Shown piece after piece: positions 35,600 through 44,780 of a stretch of DNA of 55,344 nt (positions are counted from its first letter, which is position 1; each line of letters opens with the position of its first letter). The notes beneath the pieces were generated by a model that was not told the origin of the DNA, made no database searches, and saw only the letters and a program-made list of their open reading frames with translations. The position numbers and the translations under genes are program-made. Origin of the DNA: Cesiribacter andamanensis AMV16 (GTDB lineage Bacteria > Bacteroidota > Bacteroidia > Cytophagales > Cyclobacteriaceae); assembly GCF_000348925.1 (NCBI RefSeq), contig NZ_AODQ01000016.1, positions 46-55,389 on the forward strand, read 5' to 3'.

Positions 35600-38500
35600 T
35601 TATTGCTCTGTCCATTCCGGCCAACGGCCCGGGGTGTAGGGCGCACCGGATAGCTCCAGCTTTTTCTGCAGGGCGTCTGCCTGATCGGCGATCTCGCGCA
35701 ACTGCCTAAGCACCGGGCCAAACTGCCGGGCCGCAATGGCATAGGATTCACGGTAGGCCTGCGGAGGGGTGGCCGTACTGGTCCACATGCCGTACTGCAG
35801 GGTACCGACGCGGTCGGCAATGGAGGGGGGCGTTTCGAACTGCAGACGGGCACGCACATCGTCACCGGTCAGTAGTAGTTTTACCTGCAGCAGGCGGCGC
35901 TGCAGCTGGTATATTTCCTTTAGGGCCTCAGCAGGTGGGGCGGGCATGTCCATCACTGCATTTTGCATGTGCGTAAGGTTGGCAAAAAGCTCCTTCTGGA
36001 TGTTGGTAGCCGCGCTTACGGCTTTGGTCATGCGGCTGATATTCTCGGTAAACTCCTTGTACGCCTGCCAATCCTGCGCCTGAAAGGTAGCTTCGCCCAG
36101 CGCCTTCACCCGGAAGCGCTTCTCCTCGGTGAGCGGGCTTAGTACCCCATCTTCATATTTGCTCAGGCTTACCCGGTACTCTCCGGGGATGGCCAGCTGC
36201 CCTTTGGGTGCAGAGCCAAACAATTCATCGGGGGCGGGCACGGTACGGTTGGTCACCGGCGCGGGCACATTATGACGAAAATCCCAGACTATACGCTGCA
36301 ATCCTTTTTTGGCTGGCGCTTTTAGATGGCGCACTACATTGCCTTCCCCATCGGTGATGGTAAAGAGTAAGTAAGGCTCGGGCTGGTCCCCTTCCAGGCG
36401 CAGGCTGTCCAGGCTGGGGTAGTAAATACTTTCATTTCGATCTAGGGCCGCTTTCTCCAGCTCCCGGCGACGGCTGCGCAGGGTCTTGGGTTCTTCGCGC
36501 AGGTAGTAGGTAAAGACAGGTCCTACCGGTGGGTTGGCTGCTGCAAAATAACTGCTGCCCAGATGGCCTTTGTCGCGCAGGCCCAATGGATAGCGTTCTA
36601 CAAATAACCAGCTGTCTTTTATGGGAAGTATAGCTGCAGCTTGGGCAAAGCTTTGCTCGTTAAGCGTCCGCAGGGGGGAATAATCATCCAGCACATAAAA
36701 GCCCCTGCCAAAGGTACCCAGCACCAGGTCGTTTTCCCGGCGCTGAATCTCGATATCCCGCACGGCAATGGTAGGCAGGCCGCTTTTAAGGGGCACCCAA
36801 TTGCTGCCGCCATCCTGGCTAAAGAATACGCCAAACTCGGTGCCGCAAAACAGCAGGTTGGGGTCTACATGATCTTCGGCAATGGTATACACGCTGCCCC
36901 GCTGGGGAAGGCTGGCATGCAGGGGCCGCCAGCTTTTACCCCCATCGCTGGTTTTGAACAGGTAGGGCTTAAAATCGCCGTAGCGGTGGTGGTTAAAGGC
37001 CACGTAGGCTACATTTTTGTCGTGGAGGGAGGCAATTACCTGGTTCACATAGCTTTGGCGGGGCGCACCGGCAATATTGTCGATCTTCTGCCAGTTTTGG
37101 CCGCCATCGCGGGTCAGGTGCAGCAGGCCATCGTCGGTACCTACCCAGAGCAGCCGCTCATCCAGACCGCTTTCGGCAATGGTGGTAGTCTGTCCATAAA
37201 TGTCGGTAGAGCCGTTTTTTGCAATGGCATCCACGCTCCATATCCTGCCCATCATGGGCAGGCGGTTGCGATCGATGCCCCGGCTCAGGTCCGGACTGAT
37301 GGCACGCCATGAGCTGCCCTGATCGTCGGTGCGGTATACCCTGCTGGCCCCAATGTAGAGGCGCTTGGGCTGGTGTTGCGAGATGAGCAGGGGCGAATCC
37401 CAGTTCCAGCGCAGGGGTTCTTCCCCCTCGCCTTCCATGGGCTTGATGTAGAGGTACTCGCCACTGCGGCGGTCGAAACGCACCAGGCCGCCATGCTGGC
37501 TCTGGGCATAAATGATGTTGGGGTCGGTGGGGTCTACCTGGCTTTCGAAGCCATCGCCAATGCTGGTGATGTACCAGTCGGCATTCACAATTCCATTGCC
37601 GCTGGTGGTGCGGCTGGGCCCGCCCAGGCTCAGGTTGTCCTGGGTACCGCCGTGGATGTGGTAGAAGGGTTCGGCATTGTCGGTGGCCACTTTATAGAAT
37701 TGCACTACCGGCAGGTTGGGCTTAAAGTGCCAGGTTTTGGCAAAGTCCCAGGTTTCGTAAATACCTCCATCACTACCAACCAGCAGGTGATTGGTGTTTT
37801 TGGGGTTGATCCAGATGGCGTGGTTGTCGATGTGCTTGTTGAGCTCGCCCAGGTTGCGCACCGTTATGCCCCCATCGTCGCTTACCTTGTACCACACATC
37901 GGTAATGAAAATACGGTCCGGGTTCACCGGATCGCAGGTTAGCTCCTGGTAATAATTGCCACTGGTAAAGGTGCCGCTCTGGCGCTTCCAGCTGGCACCC
38001 CTATCGGCCGAGCGGTAAATGCCCCCCTTATCCTCCGGCGCTTCTACCACAGCATAGACCACGTCCGGATTGGCCGGCGACACATCGATGCCGATGCGGC
38101 CCACATCACCACCGGGCAGGCCGCCTTCCAGCTTTTTCCAGCTCTGGCCCCCATCGGTGGTTTTGAAAAGGGCCGATTCGGGCCCGCCCCCGATGTAGGT
38201 AAAGACCGAGCGCTGCCGCTGGTGAAAGGCGGCGTAGAGCGTATTGGGATCGCGGGGGTCCATCACCAGATTGTTGCAGCCGGTATAGGGGCTTACTTCT
38301 TTCATGAGCTTCCAGCTCTGGCCGCCATCGGTGCTTTTGTATACGCCCCGCTCGCCGCCATTGCTCCAGAGGGGGCCATAGGCCGCTACCCAGATGATGT
38401 TGCTGTTGGTAGGGTCTACCAGTATGTTGGCAATGTGCTCGGAGTTTTTCAGACCCATGTTTTGCCAGCTTTTGCCGCCGTCCAGGCTTTTATACACCCC

Positions 38501-38902
38501 ATCGCCATAGCCTACCGAGCGCTGGTTGTTGTTTTCGCCCGTACCAACCCACACGGTGCTGGGGTTGGAGGGGTCCAGGCTTACGCAGCCAATGGAGTAG
38601 CTCCCCTGCCCGTCAAAGAGCGGTTCGTAGGTAGTGCCCCGGTTTTCGGTTTTCCAGACGCCCCCTGAAGAAGAGGCCACATAGTAGAGATCCGGACTCT
38701 GCGGATGCACGGCAAAATCGGAGATACGGCCCGAAGTAACCGCCGGCCCCACGCTTCTGAACTGAAGTGCCTGATAGGTATCAGACTGGAGATGCTGAGG
38801 CTTTTCGGTTGTTTTCTGATTGGCCTGCTGCTTTCGGGACTGGGCATCGGCCGGCAAGGCAACAGCCACCAGCAATACACTGGCAAGGAATAAATGGCGC
38901 AT
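35600..38902 (-). CDS. Secreted BNR/Asp-box (sortilin-like) repeat protein, paralogue A
   Basis: An 1100-residue exported protein. A Sec signal peptide (MRHLFLASVLLVAVALPADA) is followed by a Gln/Lys-rich linker and a large beta-propeller region with many Asp-box turns such as SLDGGKSW, STDGGQSW, TTDGGQSW, SDDGG and TRDGGQNW, spread over residues about 80-720. The last 350 residues form a non-propeller region with a carbohydrate-like beta domain and a helical tail (KAVSAATNIQKELFANL, LQRRLLQVKLLL). Databases often label such proteins glycosyl hydrolase or VPS10/WD40-like, but no sialidase catalytic set is visible. It shares domain order and many phrases with the protein at 45271-48417. Function is unknown; secreted ligand binding or peptidase-like roles are possible. 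Confidence 0.8.
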   Translation of the reverse strand: MRHLFLASVLLVAVALPADAQSRKQQANQKTTEKPQHLQSDTYQALQFRSVGPAVTSGRISDFAVHPQSPDLYYVASSSGGVWKTENRGTTYEPLFDGQGSYSIGCVSLDPSNPSTVWVGTGENNNQRSVGYGDGVYKSLDGGKSWQNMGLKNSEHIANILVDPTNSNIIWVAAYGPLWSNGGERGVYKSTDGGQSWKLMKEVSPYTGCNNLVMDPRDPNTLYAAFHQRQRSVFTYIGGGPESALFKTTDGGQSWKKLEGGLPGGDVGRIGIDVSPANPDVVYAVVEAPEDKGGIYRSADRGASWKRQSGTFTSGNYYQELTCDPVNPDRIFITDVWYKVSDDGGITVRNLGELNKHIDNHAIWINPKNTNHLLVGSDGGIYETWDFAKTWHFKPNLPVVQFYKVATDNAEPFYHIHGGTQDNLSLGGPSRTTSGNGIVNADWYITSIGDGFESQVDPTDPNIIYAQSQHGGLVRFDRRSGEYLYIKPMEGEGEEPLRWNWDSPLLISQHQPKRLYIGASRVYRTDDQGSSWRAISPDLSRGIDRNRLPMMGRIWSVDAIAKNGSTDIYGQTTTIAESGLDERLLWVGTDDGLLHLTRDGGQNWQKIDNIAGAPRQSYVNQVIASLHDKNVAYVAFNHHRYGDFKPYLFKTSDGGKSWRPLHASLPQRGSVYTIAEDHVDPNLLFCGTEFGVFFSQDGGSNWVPLKSGLPTIAVRDIEIQRRENDLVLGTFGRGFYVLDDYSPLRTLNEQSFAQAAAILPIKDSWLFVERYPLGLRDKGHLGSSYFAAANPPVGPVFTYYLREEPKTLRSRRRELEKAALDRNESIYYPSLDSLRLEGDQPEPYLLFTITDGEGNVVRHLKAPAKKGLQRIVWDFRHNVPAPVTNRTVPAPDELFGSAPKGQLAIPGEYRVSLSKYEDGVLSPLTEEKRFRVKALGEATFQAQDWQAYKEFTENISRMTKAVSAATNIQKELFANLTHMQNAVMDMPAPPAEALKEIYQLQRRLLQVKLLLTGDDVRARLQFETPPSIADRVGTLQYGMWTSTATPPQAYRESYAIAARQFGPVLRQLREIADQADALQKKLELSGAPYTPGRWPEWTEQ

Positions 38903-39336
38903 AACGCTAAGCGAGTGGTGTAAAAAGTGAAAGAATCTGGAAGAACATGGTAAGCAGCAGGGCAGCTTCCTCTCCTGGAATCTGGACTATGGAAATCAGC
39001 CGCCGAAAAGCTATCTCCTTCATTCAGGAACCGACCCTAAGGTAAAAAATTAGCCCCTGATCTACAACAGACTGCCAGCGGTCAGAGCCAGATCAAAAAA
39101 GGGGTGTCTCTCCGCCAAAACATCTAAACTGTTAAGAGGCCGGCTACAAGCTGCCAGATAAAGAAAGTTGTAAAGGCCCTCTTATACGCGCCATTAGATA
39201 GGTACGCCCTTCCAGTGTAGGCGGCCGACTAATGAGAAGGCTCCTCCTGAAGAGGAGATTGCGTCCCGAGAATATCAAAGAATTCATTTTATCGCACAAA
39301 ACCTTTATATTGTGCCAAAACCACCCCTTATCCACT
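38903..39336. other. Divergent intergenic region
   Basis: A 434-bp region between BNR paralogue A and the polytopic membrane protein gene. No ORF, hairpin or repeat of note is seen; promoters for both genes must be here, but no full TTTG-N19-TAnnTTTG match was found. Confidence 0.4.
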
Positions 39337-40536
39337 ATGGGTTCACTTGTAATTCCTAAAACCGAGGCGGCTCCGGCCCTGGCCAATGACAGCGGTGCCC
39401 ACATTCCCCTCTACCTCTATGCCACCGTGCTAGCCTCTATCAGCATTATGGTAGGGCTGGTCTGGGACATTTCCTGGCACATGAGTATTGGGCGGGATGG
39501 CCTGCTGTCGGCCCCGCACCTGGCCATTTATTTTGGCGGCGTGCTCGCCGGGATCTTTTCCGGCATTCGCGTGCTAAAGATCAGCTTTGCCGGCACCCCT
39601 AAGCAACGGGGCGAAAGCGTTAAGTTCTGGGGTATTTTTTACGGCTCCCTGGGTGCCCTTTTCTGCATCTGGGGTGCCTTTGCCATGCTTACCTCGGCGC
39701 CCTTCGATGACTGGTGGCACAATACCTATGGCCTGGATGTAACCATTCTATCGCCCCCGCATACCGTACTGCTGCTGGGCATGATCACCATACAGTTTGG
39801 CGCCATGCTCAGTGTGCTTTCCCGCCAAAACAAAACGGCGGCCCACTTGCTGCCCCCTACGGTGAAGCTGCTGCTGAATGTGCTCTTTGCCCTTTCCTCC
39901 GGCTTCTTGCTGGCGATGGTATTTACCATGGCTTCGGAATACCTGGGCCGGCATGATATGCATGGGGTACTCTTTTACCAGGTAGCCTCCCTGCTGTTTC
40001 CGCTGCTGCTGGTAGCGGTGTCTATTTCCTCCATCAGCCGCTGGGGCGCCACACAGACGGCAGCGGTGTATATGGTATTTATGATGCTGATGGTCTGGAT
40101 TTTGCCCCTGTTTCCGGCAGAACCCCTGCTGGGCCCGGTGCTAAATCATATTGATCATTTTCAGGCCTTTGATTTTCCCCTGCTGCTGATTGTGCCGGCC
40201 CTGGCCATTGACCTGATTAGCCAGCGGATGAGCCATAAAAACAGCTGGCTGCGGGCGCTGGCCTATGCAGTTGCCTTTCTGGCTACCCTGCTGCTGGTGC
40301 AGTGGCCGTTTGGCGATTTCCTGATGTCGGAATGGGCCCGTAACTGGTTCTTTGGTACCGAAACCTGGTACTTTGGCTCCGACCCCAACTGGGAGTTTCG
40401 CTATGCATACGGCCCCTGGATGGTTAGTAGCGGACTGGAGCTGCTTAGCGGACTGGGCATTGCGCTGGGAATAGGGCTGCTCTCCAGCCGCCTGGCCATT
40501 GCCTGGGGCGGCTGGATGAAACGGGTAATGCGCTAG
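39337..40536 (+). CDS. Polytopic membrane protein with duplicated D-x3-H-x12/13-H motif
   Basis: A 399-residue membrane protein with about ten hydrophobic segments and no family I can name. It carries two related motifs: Asp44, His48, His61 in WDISWHMSIGRDGLLSAPH, and Asp124, His128, His142 in FDDWWHNTYGLDVTILSPPH. Both have D-x2-W-H, then G-x-D, then PH. The first matches the spacing of the PmoC copper site in particulate methane monooxygenase (Asp156, His160, His173) exactly, which may be chance. The frame is open from 39232, but the ATG at 39337 gives a short polar leader before the first helix. The next gene starts 36 bp after the stop, so the two are almost surely co-transcribed. Metal binding is inference. 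Confidence 0.75.
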   Translation: MGSLVIPKTEAAPALANDSGAHIPLYLYATVLASISIMVGLVWDISWHMSIGRDGLLSAPHLAIYFGGVLAGIFSGIRVLKISFAGTPKQRGESVKFWGIFYGSLGALFCIWGAFAMLTSAPFDDWWHNTYGLDVTILSPPHTVLLLGMITIQFGAMLSVLSRQNKTAAHLLPPTVKLLLNVLFALSSGFLLAMVFTMASEYLGRHDMHGVLFYQVASLLFPLLLVAVSISSISRWGATQTAAVYMVFMMLMVWILPLFPAEPLLGPVLNHIDHFQAFDFPLLLIVPALAIDLISQRMSHKNSWLRALAYAVAFLATLLLVQWPFGDFLMSEWARNWFFGTETWYFGSDPNWEFRYAYGPWMVSSGLELLSGLGIALGIGLLSSRLAIAWGGWMKRVMR

Positions 40537-40572
40537 TGCTCCTGCTGGCTTTTTAGTTTTAGACCAATCAAC

Positions 40573-42231
40573 ATGAAAAAATACCTTTTCTTTCTTTCCC
40601 TGGCCTTGGTGGCGCTCATCAGCCAGGGTCATATCGGCAGCCCGGGCGTAACGCTGGAAGGCAGTGCCGGCCCTTACCGGCTTACGGTACTGGTAAGCCC
40701 GCCAGAAGTAATTCCCGGCACCGCTACGGTAGATGTGTACCTGCAGGCCGAGGGCACCGAAGCCATTTTTCTGAAACCTATTTACTGGTATGCCGGGGGC
40801 GAAGGCACCCCCCGGGCCGATGAAGCCCTGCCGGTAGCCGGCGAGCCAGGCCACTACCAGGGCCAGATCTGGCTGATGAATGGCGGCACCTCAAGCCTGG
40901 AGGTGGAAGTGGTAGGCAGCCAGGGCGAAGGCAAGCTGCTGGTGCCGGTAATGGCGGTCTCTACCGCACAGAACAGCATGGACCCCAGCCTGGGGTGGGT
41001 ACTGGCAGGCCTGGCCCTGTTTCTGGTGATCCTGATGGTGACCATCATCAGCGCCAGCAGCAGCGACGGGCTGGTAAAACCCGGGGCCCCGGTACCCTCT
41101 AACCTGCGCCGCAAGCGCTGGGTGGGGGCCATAGCCGGCTTTGTGGTGCTCTCCCTGATGCTCTGGGGCGGTAAAAGCTGGTGGGATAGCTGGGCCAGCA
41201 ACTATCAGCGGTTTTTATACAAGCCTTTTCAGGCACAAACTACTGTAGAAGATGCCGGTGACCGCCAGCTAATGCGCTTCCAGATCGATTCCGGCCGGAT
41301 CAACACCCTGTACCTGACGCGCCGGCTGAGCTACCTCATGCCCGACCATGGCAAGCTGATGCACACCTTTCTGATCCGCTCCGGCAGCCTGGATGTATTT
41401 GCCCACCTGCACCCCCAGCGCCGTGATACCCTTACCTTTGAATCCGTGCTGCCACCGCTGCCGGCAGGTCGTTACCTGCTCTTTAGCGATATTACACGCT
41501 TGAGCGGCTTTAGCGAAACCATACCCGATACGGTAGATATACCCGCGCCCAGTGAAGCGCTGCTGGCGGCCTGGTCGGACTCCCTGCTCATGGACCGCGA
41601 TGACACCTATTATGTTACCAGCGCCATCACCCCCAGCAGCCAGCAGGCTAAGCTACCCGGCAGTGACATTATTGTCTGTGGCAGCCCCGGCATGCAAACC
41701 ACGCTGGCCGATGGCTCTACCGCCACCTGGGAGCTGCCCAAAGAGCAGAAGTTTCTGGCCGGCAAGCTCTATTCCCTCACCTTTGCCATACAGGATCCGG
41801 AAGGGAAACCAGCCCAACTGGAGCCTTACCTGGGCATGATGGGGCATGCAGTAGTTTTTAAGGAAGATGCCAGCGTATACATTCACCTGCATCCGGTAGG
41901 CACCTATTCCATGGCTTCTCAGCAAACCATGCTGGCCCGCTTCCAGAACGAGAGCGGCCCTGTGCAATGGGATAAGCTGCCCAAGCCGCAGGTATTTGCC
42001 GATAGCATTGACCGGATGGTGGCCAGCCTGAATGCCCTGCCGGCTGCCGAGCGGGAAAAGCGGCTGATGGGCGATATGGAACATGGCAGTCTCAGCGATC
42101 CGGAGCATCCCGAGCATGCGGTGGTTTCCTTCCCCTATTCCTTTCCAAGTGCAGGCCGTTACCGGGTATACCTGCAGATGAAGCGGGAAGGCAAGATCTT
42201 AAACAGCGCCTTTGATGTGACGGTAGAATAA
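40573..42231 (+). CDS. Membrane-anchored protein with two MH...HLHP elements (PmoB-like layout)
   Basis: A 552-residue protein with a signal peptide ending near SQG-His20, so a His may be at the mature N-terminus. A beta-rich domain (HIGSPGVTLEG, PPEVIPGTATVDVY) spans residues 20-130, two membrane helices lie at about 140-160 and 183-200, and a large exported C-terminal domain follows. That domain has a repeated pattern: Met263-His264 and HLH at 278-280 in FAHLHP; then MGH at 423-425 and HLH at 438-440 in YIHLHP. Further His/Met lie at 256-264. Such Met/His clusters suggest copper or another soft metal. Similar HIGSP-type proteins occur in other bacteria beside the same membrane partner, from memory, but I know of no assigned function. 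Comparison with PmoB (cupredoxin, two helices, cupredoxin) is structural reasoning only. Confidence 0.75.
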   Translation: MKKYLFFLSLALVALISQGHIGSPGVTLEGSAGPYRLTVLVSPPEVIPGTATVDVYLQAEGTEAIFLKPIYWYAGGEGTPRADEALPVAGEPGHYQGQIWLMNGGTSSLEVEVVGSQGEGKLLVPVMAVSTAQNSMDPSLGWVLAGLALFLVILMVTIISASSSDGLVKPGAPVPSNLRRKRWVGAIAGFVVLSLMLWGGKSWWDSWASNYQRFLYKPFQAQTTVEDAGDRQLMRFQIDSGRINTLYLTRRLSYLMPDHGKLMHTFLIRSGSLDVFAHLHPQRRDTLTFESVLPPLPAGRYLLFSDITRLSGFSETIPDTVDIPAPSEALLAAWSDSLLMDRDDTYYVTSAITPSSQQAKLPGSDIIVCGSPGMQTTLADGSTATWELPKEQKFLAGKLYSLTFAIQDPEGKPAQLEPYLGMMGHAVVFKEDASVYIHLHPVGTYSMASQQTMLARFQNESGPVQWDKLPKPQVFADSIDRMVASLNALPAAEREKRLMGDMEHGSLSDPEHPEHAVVSFPYSFPSAGRYRVYLQMKREGKILNSAFDVTVE

Positions 42232-42638
42232 ACTGCCGACTCCGAAGCTTCACTGCTATCCCGTATACGAACCAGCCCTGCATCCCCTGCAGGGCTGGTT
42301 CATTTATAGGCGGCACCTGTATACGGGTTAGTGCCTGTGGCTCAGATTCCCGGGTAGCCAGTTCAACAAGCAATGCCTCACTCAAAGCCGGCGCCTGAGA
42401 CCATGTTTTTTGTCACTGGCGTACTATTTGGCAAGAAATAGTGGCTATCCCTAACAATTCGCTCATATTCTGATAACAATTAGGAAGAACAGCGAGTATC
42501 TATAAGAACTGCCTGCTTAGGCCGGAGATACACTCCCTTTGGCCGTTCCCGCTGCAGAGAGCAGCTGCTGCCGGGCATATTACCGGGCAATTGCCTGAAA
42601 GCTGCCAGCAGCCTGGCCTATTCCTAACCCTCGCTCCG
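42232..42638. other. Intergenic region after the putative metal-protein pair
   Basis: A 407-bp region holding a strong hairpin at 42269-42301 and otherwise no feature I can support. Confidence 0.45.
42269..42301 (+). terminator. Hairpin, probable terminator of the 39.3-42.2 kb unit
   Basis: Perfect 14-bp arms (GAACCAGCCCTGCA / TGCAGGGCTGGTTC) with a five-base loop, 37 bp after the stop. The tail ATTTATAGG is only weakly T-rich. Confidence 0.6.
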
Positions 42639-43436
42639 ATGACGATCCGCTTACGTCCAAATTACATCATCTACCTCTTTGGAAGCATCATTGCCCTTCT
42701 GATCCTTGCCCATATTGCCGGCTTGGTCATCTTCTATTACTTCCGGCATACCGGCTCCTATTATACCCTGGAGTATTTTAATTTTGCCAGCGAAAATAAC
42801 TTCCCTACCTTTTTTTCCAGCATGCAGCTCCTGTGCTGTAGCCTGGTGCTTGCCCTGATCGCTATCATACACAAGAAAAGAGGGCTCAAGTGGGTATGGC
42901 ACTGGGCTGGTCTTTCTGCCCTTTTTCTGTTCATGAGCCTGGATGAATCCCTGATGATCCATGAGACCGTTTCCATAAAAACCCGGCAGTACATGAACCT
43001 GCAGGGCGAGAATTTCTTTGTCTGGATCATCCCCTATAGCCTGTTGGTGCTGCTGGTGGGAATTGCCTACCTCCGCTTTCTATTCGGGCTGCCCCTTTAT
43101 GTGCGGCAACGGGTTATCCTGGCTGCCGCTGTTTTTGTAACAGCCGCTATTGGTCTGGAGGCGGTAGAGAGCTATTACTTTACTATAACCGGCGTGCTCG
43201 ACTTTAACTTTGCCATGCTTATTGCGCTTGAAGAAGCCATGGAGATGATCGGTATCCTGCTTTTCCTGTATACCCTTTTCCACTACATCGCCTACCATCT
43301 GAAGGGAGTTGAGCTACACCTGAAGTCCGAAGCAGCGGCCATTCCCTTAGCGCCGGTAGCCAGGCAGAAGTCCCATCCCACCCTTTCGGAGCCCGGCATG
43401 CACCCCCAGCTGGCTTCTCAGGGACGCATTTCCTAA
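42639..43436 (+). CDS. Six-helix membrane protein with DE-x4-HE motif, paralogue 1
   Basis: A 265-residue membrane protein of unknown function with about six helices. Conserved polar residues in or near helices are Asp102-Glu103 and His108-Glu109 in LDESLMIHET, Glu174 and Glu177 in LEAVESYYF, and Glu198, Glu199 and Glu202 in ALEEAMEMIG. It also has NNFPTFFSS near residue 54. These are shared with the next gene at equal positions. The polar pairs could form a metal or proton site; that is inference. The frame begins at a TTG at 42591, but the ATG at 42639 is used. The C-terminal 40 residues are polar and low in complexity. Confidence 0.75.
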   Translation: MTIRLRPNYIIYLFGSIIALLILAHIAGLVIFYYFRHTGSYYTLEYFNFASENNFPTFFSSMQLLCCSLVLALIAIIHKKRGLKWVWHWAGLSALFLFMSLDESLMIHETVSIKTRQYMNLQGENFFVWIIPYSLLVLLVGIAYLRFLFGLPLYVRQRVILAAAVFVTAAIGLEAVESYYFTITGVLDFNFAMLIALEEAMEMIGILLFLYTLFHYIAYHLKGVELHLKSEAAAIPLAPVARQKSHPTLSEPGMHPQLASQGRIS

Positions 43437-43776
43437 GGCTGGTTCAGCAATGGGTGCCCCCCTCCCGGCAGCTGGCGGGCTTGCTACGAAGGGTTCCGCC
43501 CTTAAGGTTGCACCATAGGTAGCCCGTTATGGGTTAAAAAAGGGTAGATTCAAAAAAATTATTTTACAAACTGCTGCCTATTATGCTGGAATTTGGCAGC
43601 AAAATCTTAACTTTTTCGTAATACAAAAGTAATAGGTATAAAGAGGTCACAGGGCGTTTCTTCAACCTCCTGCTCTAGTTTGAAAGTGGCAACCGGCATG
43701 ATCGGGCGGGGGTGTTCAGTATACTACCACTGCTGCACTATTTTTTTTGAAACCGAGCTTTATAATTTTTCCCTAT
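43437..43776. other. Intergenic region between the two membrane paralogues
   Basis: A 340-bp region, A+T-rich in its second half, without a clear ORF, hairpin terminator or consensus promoter. Its length suggests the two paralogues are transcribed separately. Confidence 0.4.
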
Positions 43777-44556
43777 ATGCTAATCACAAGTAAGCCAAAA
43801 ACGGTATTTGGTATTCTTTGCAGTGTAATTGCCCTGTTGCTGATCATGCACCTGATCTTTGGCGTATATGCCAACTATTACCTGAATGCCACGGCCTATG
43901 GCCTGGTGGATCTCTTTAATATGGATCAGGAGCATAATATTCCTACCCTCTTTTCGTCGCTGATGCTGCTAACCTGCTCCCTGCTGCTGCTGCTAATTGC
44001 AACCGCCAAGCGCAAGGACGGTAATAAAGAGCACTGGTACTGGCATGGCATGGCGGCAGTTTTTCTTTTTCTATCGGTAGATGAGATCACCAGCCTGCAC
44101 GAGCGCTTCAACGGCCCCATCAGAAATGCGCTGGAAACCTCGGGTGCCCTCCATTTTGCCTGGGTAATCCCTTATGCGCTGCTGCTGCTTGCACTGGCAG
44201 GCCTGTATGCACGCTTTGTATTTAAGATACTGCCCGGGCAGACCCGTACCCTCATGATCCTGTCGGCAGCCATTTTTATAGGGGGTGCGCTGGGGCTGGA
44301 ACTCCTGGGCAGTTACTACTTTTCCAAGACCGGTGAGATAGACCTCACCTTTGCCCTTATGGCTACTGTTGAAGAGGTAATGGAAATGTTTGGGGTAGTG
44401 CTGTTCATTTACACGCTTATGCGCTACCTGGCTACCGAGCACAAAAGCCTTTACTTTCATGTGGGCTCCGATCGGGAGGAAGACCTTAGCCCTGCCACAT
44501 CGCCCGCATACCCCTTGCGCAATGGCGAGCGTATTGCGGTAGAAAGCAGACAATAG
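43777..44556 (+). CDS. Six-helix membrane protein with DE-x4-HE motif, paralogue 2
   Basis: A 259-residue paralogue of the preceding protein. Asp102-Glu103 and His108-Glu109 occur in VDEITSLHER; Glu175 in LELLGSYYF and Glu199, Glu200 and Glu203 in TVEEVMEMFG match, while the second Glu of paralogue 1 (Glu177) is Leu-Gly here. HNIPTLFSS is near residue 53. The helix layout is the same, so the pair arose by duplication. The start is ATG at 43777, because the frame upstream relies on a TTG within a T tract. Function is unknown. Confidence 0.75.
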   Translation: MLITSKPKTVFGILCSVIALLLIMHLIFGVYANYYLNATAYGLVDLFNMDQEHNIPTLFSSLMLLTCSLLLLLIATAKRKDGNKEHWYWHGMAAVFLFLSVDEITSLHERFNGPIRNALETSGALHFAWVIPYALLLLALAGLYARFVFKILPGQTRTLMILSAAIFIGGALGLELLGSYYFSKTGEIDLTFALMATVEEVMEMFGVVLFIYTLMRYLATEHKSLYFHVGSDREEDLSPATSPAYPLRNGERIAVESRQ

Positions 44557-44780
44557 AGCCGCAGGCGGGCAGGCCGTCGTATACAAATAAAGCATCACCG
44601 GAGCCGGGAGTTACTTCTGATTGAAGCGCTCCCGGCTCTGTTTTTTTGGTGCTCGCCTGCGCTTTTGGCAAAAATGAGATACTGCATCCGCCTGAAAATC
44701 AGCCCAGAAACTACTCCATTTATGCTATTTTTTATATCTTAGGTTCAATGATTTTTTTCACTCTCTAACCCATTATTTTT

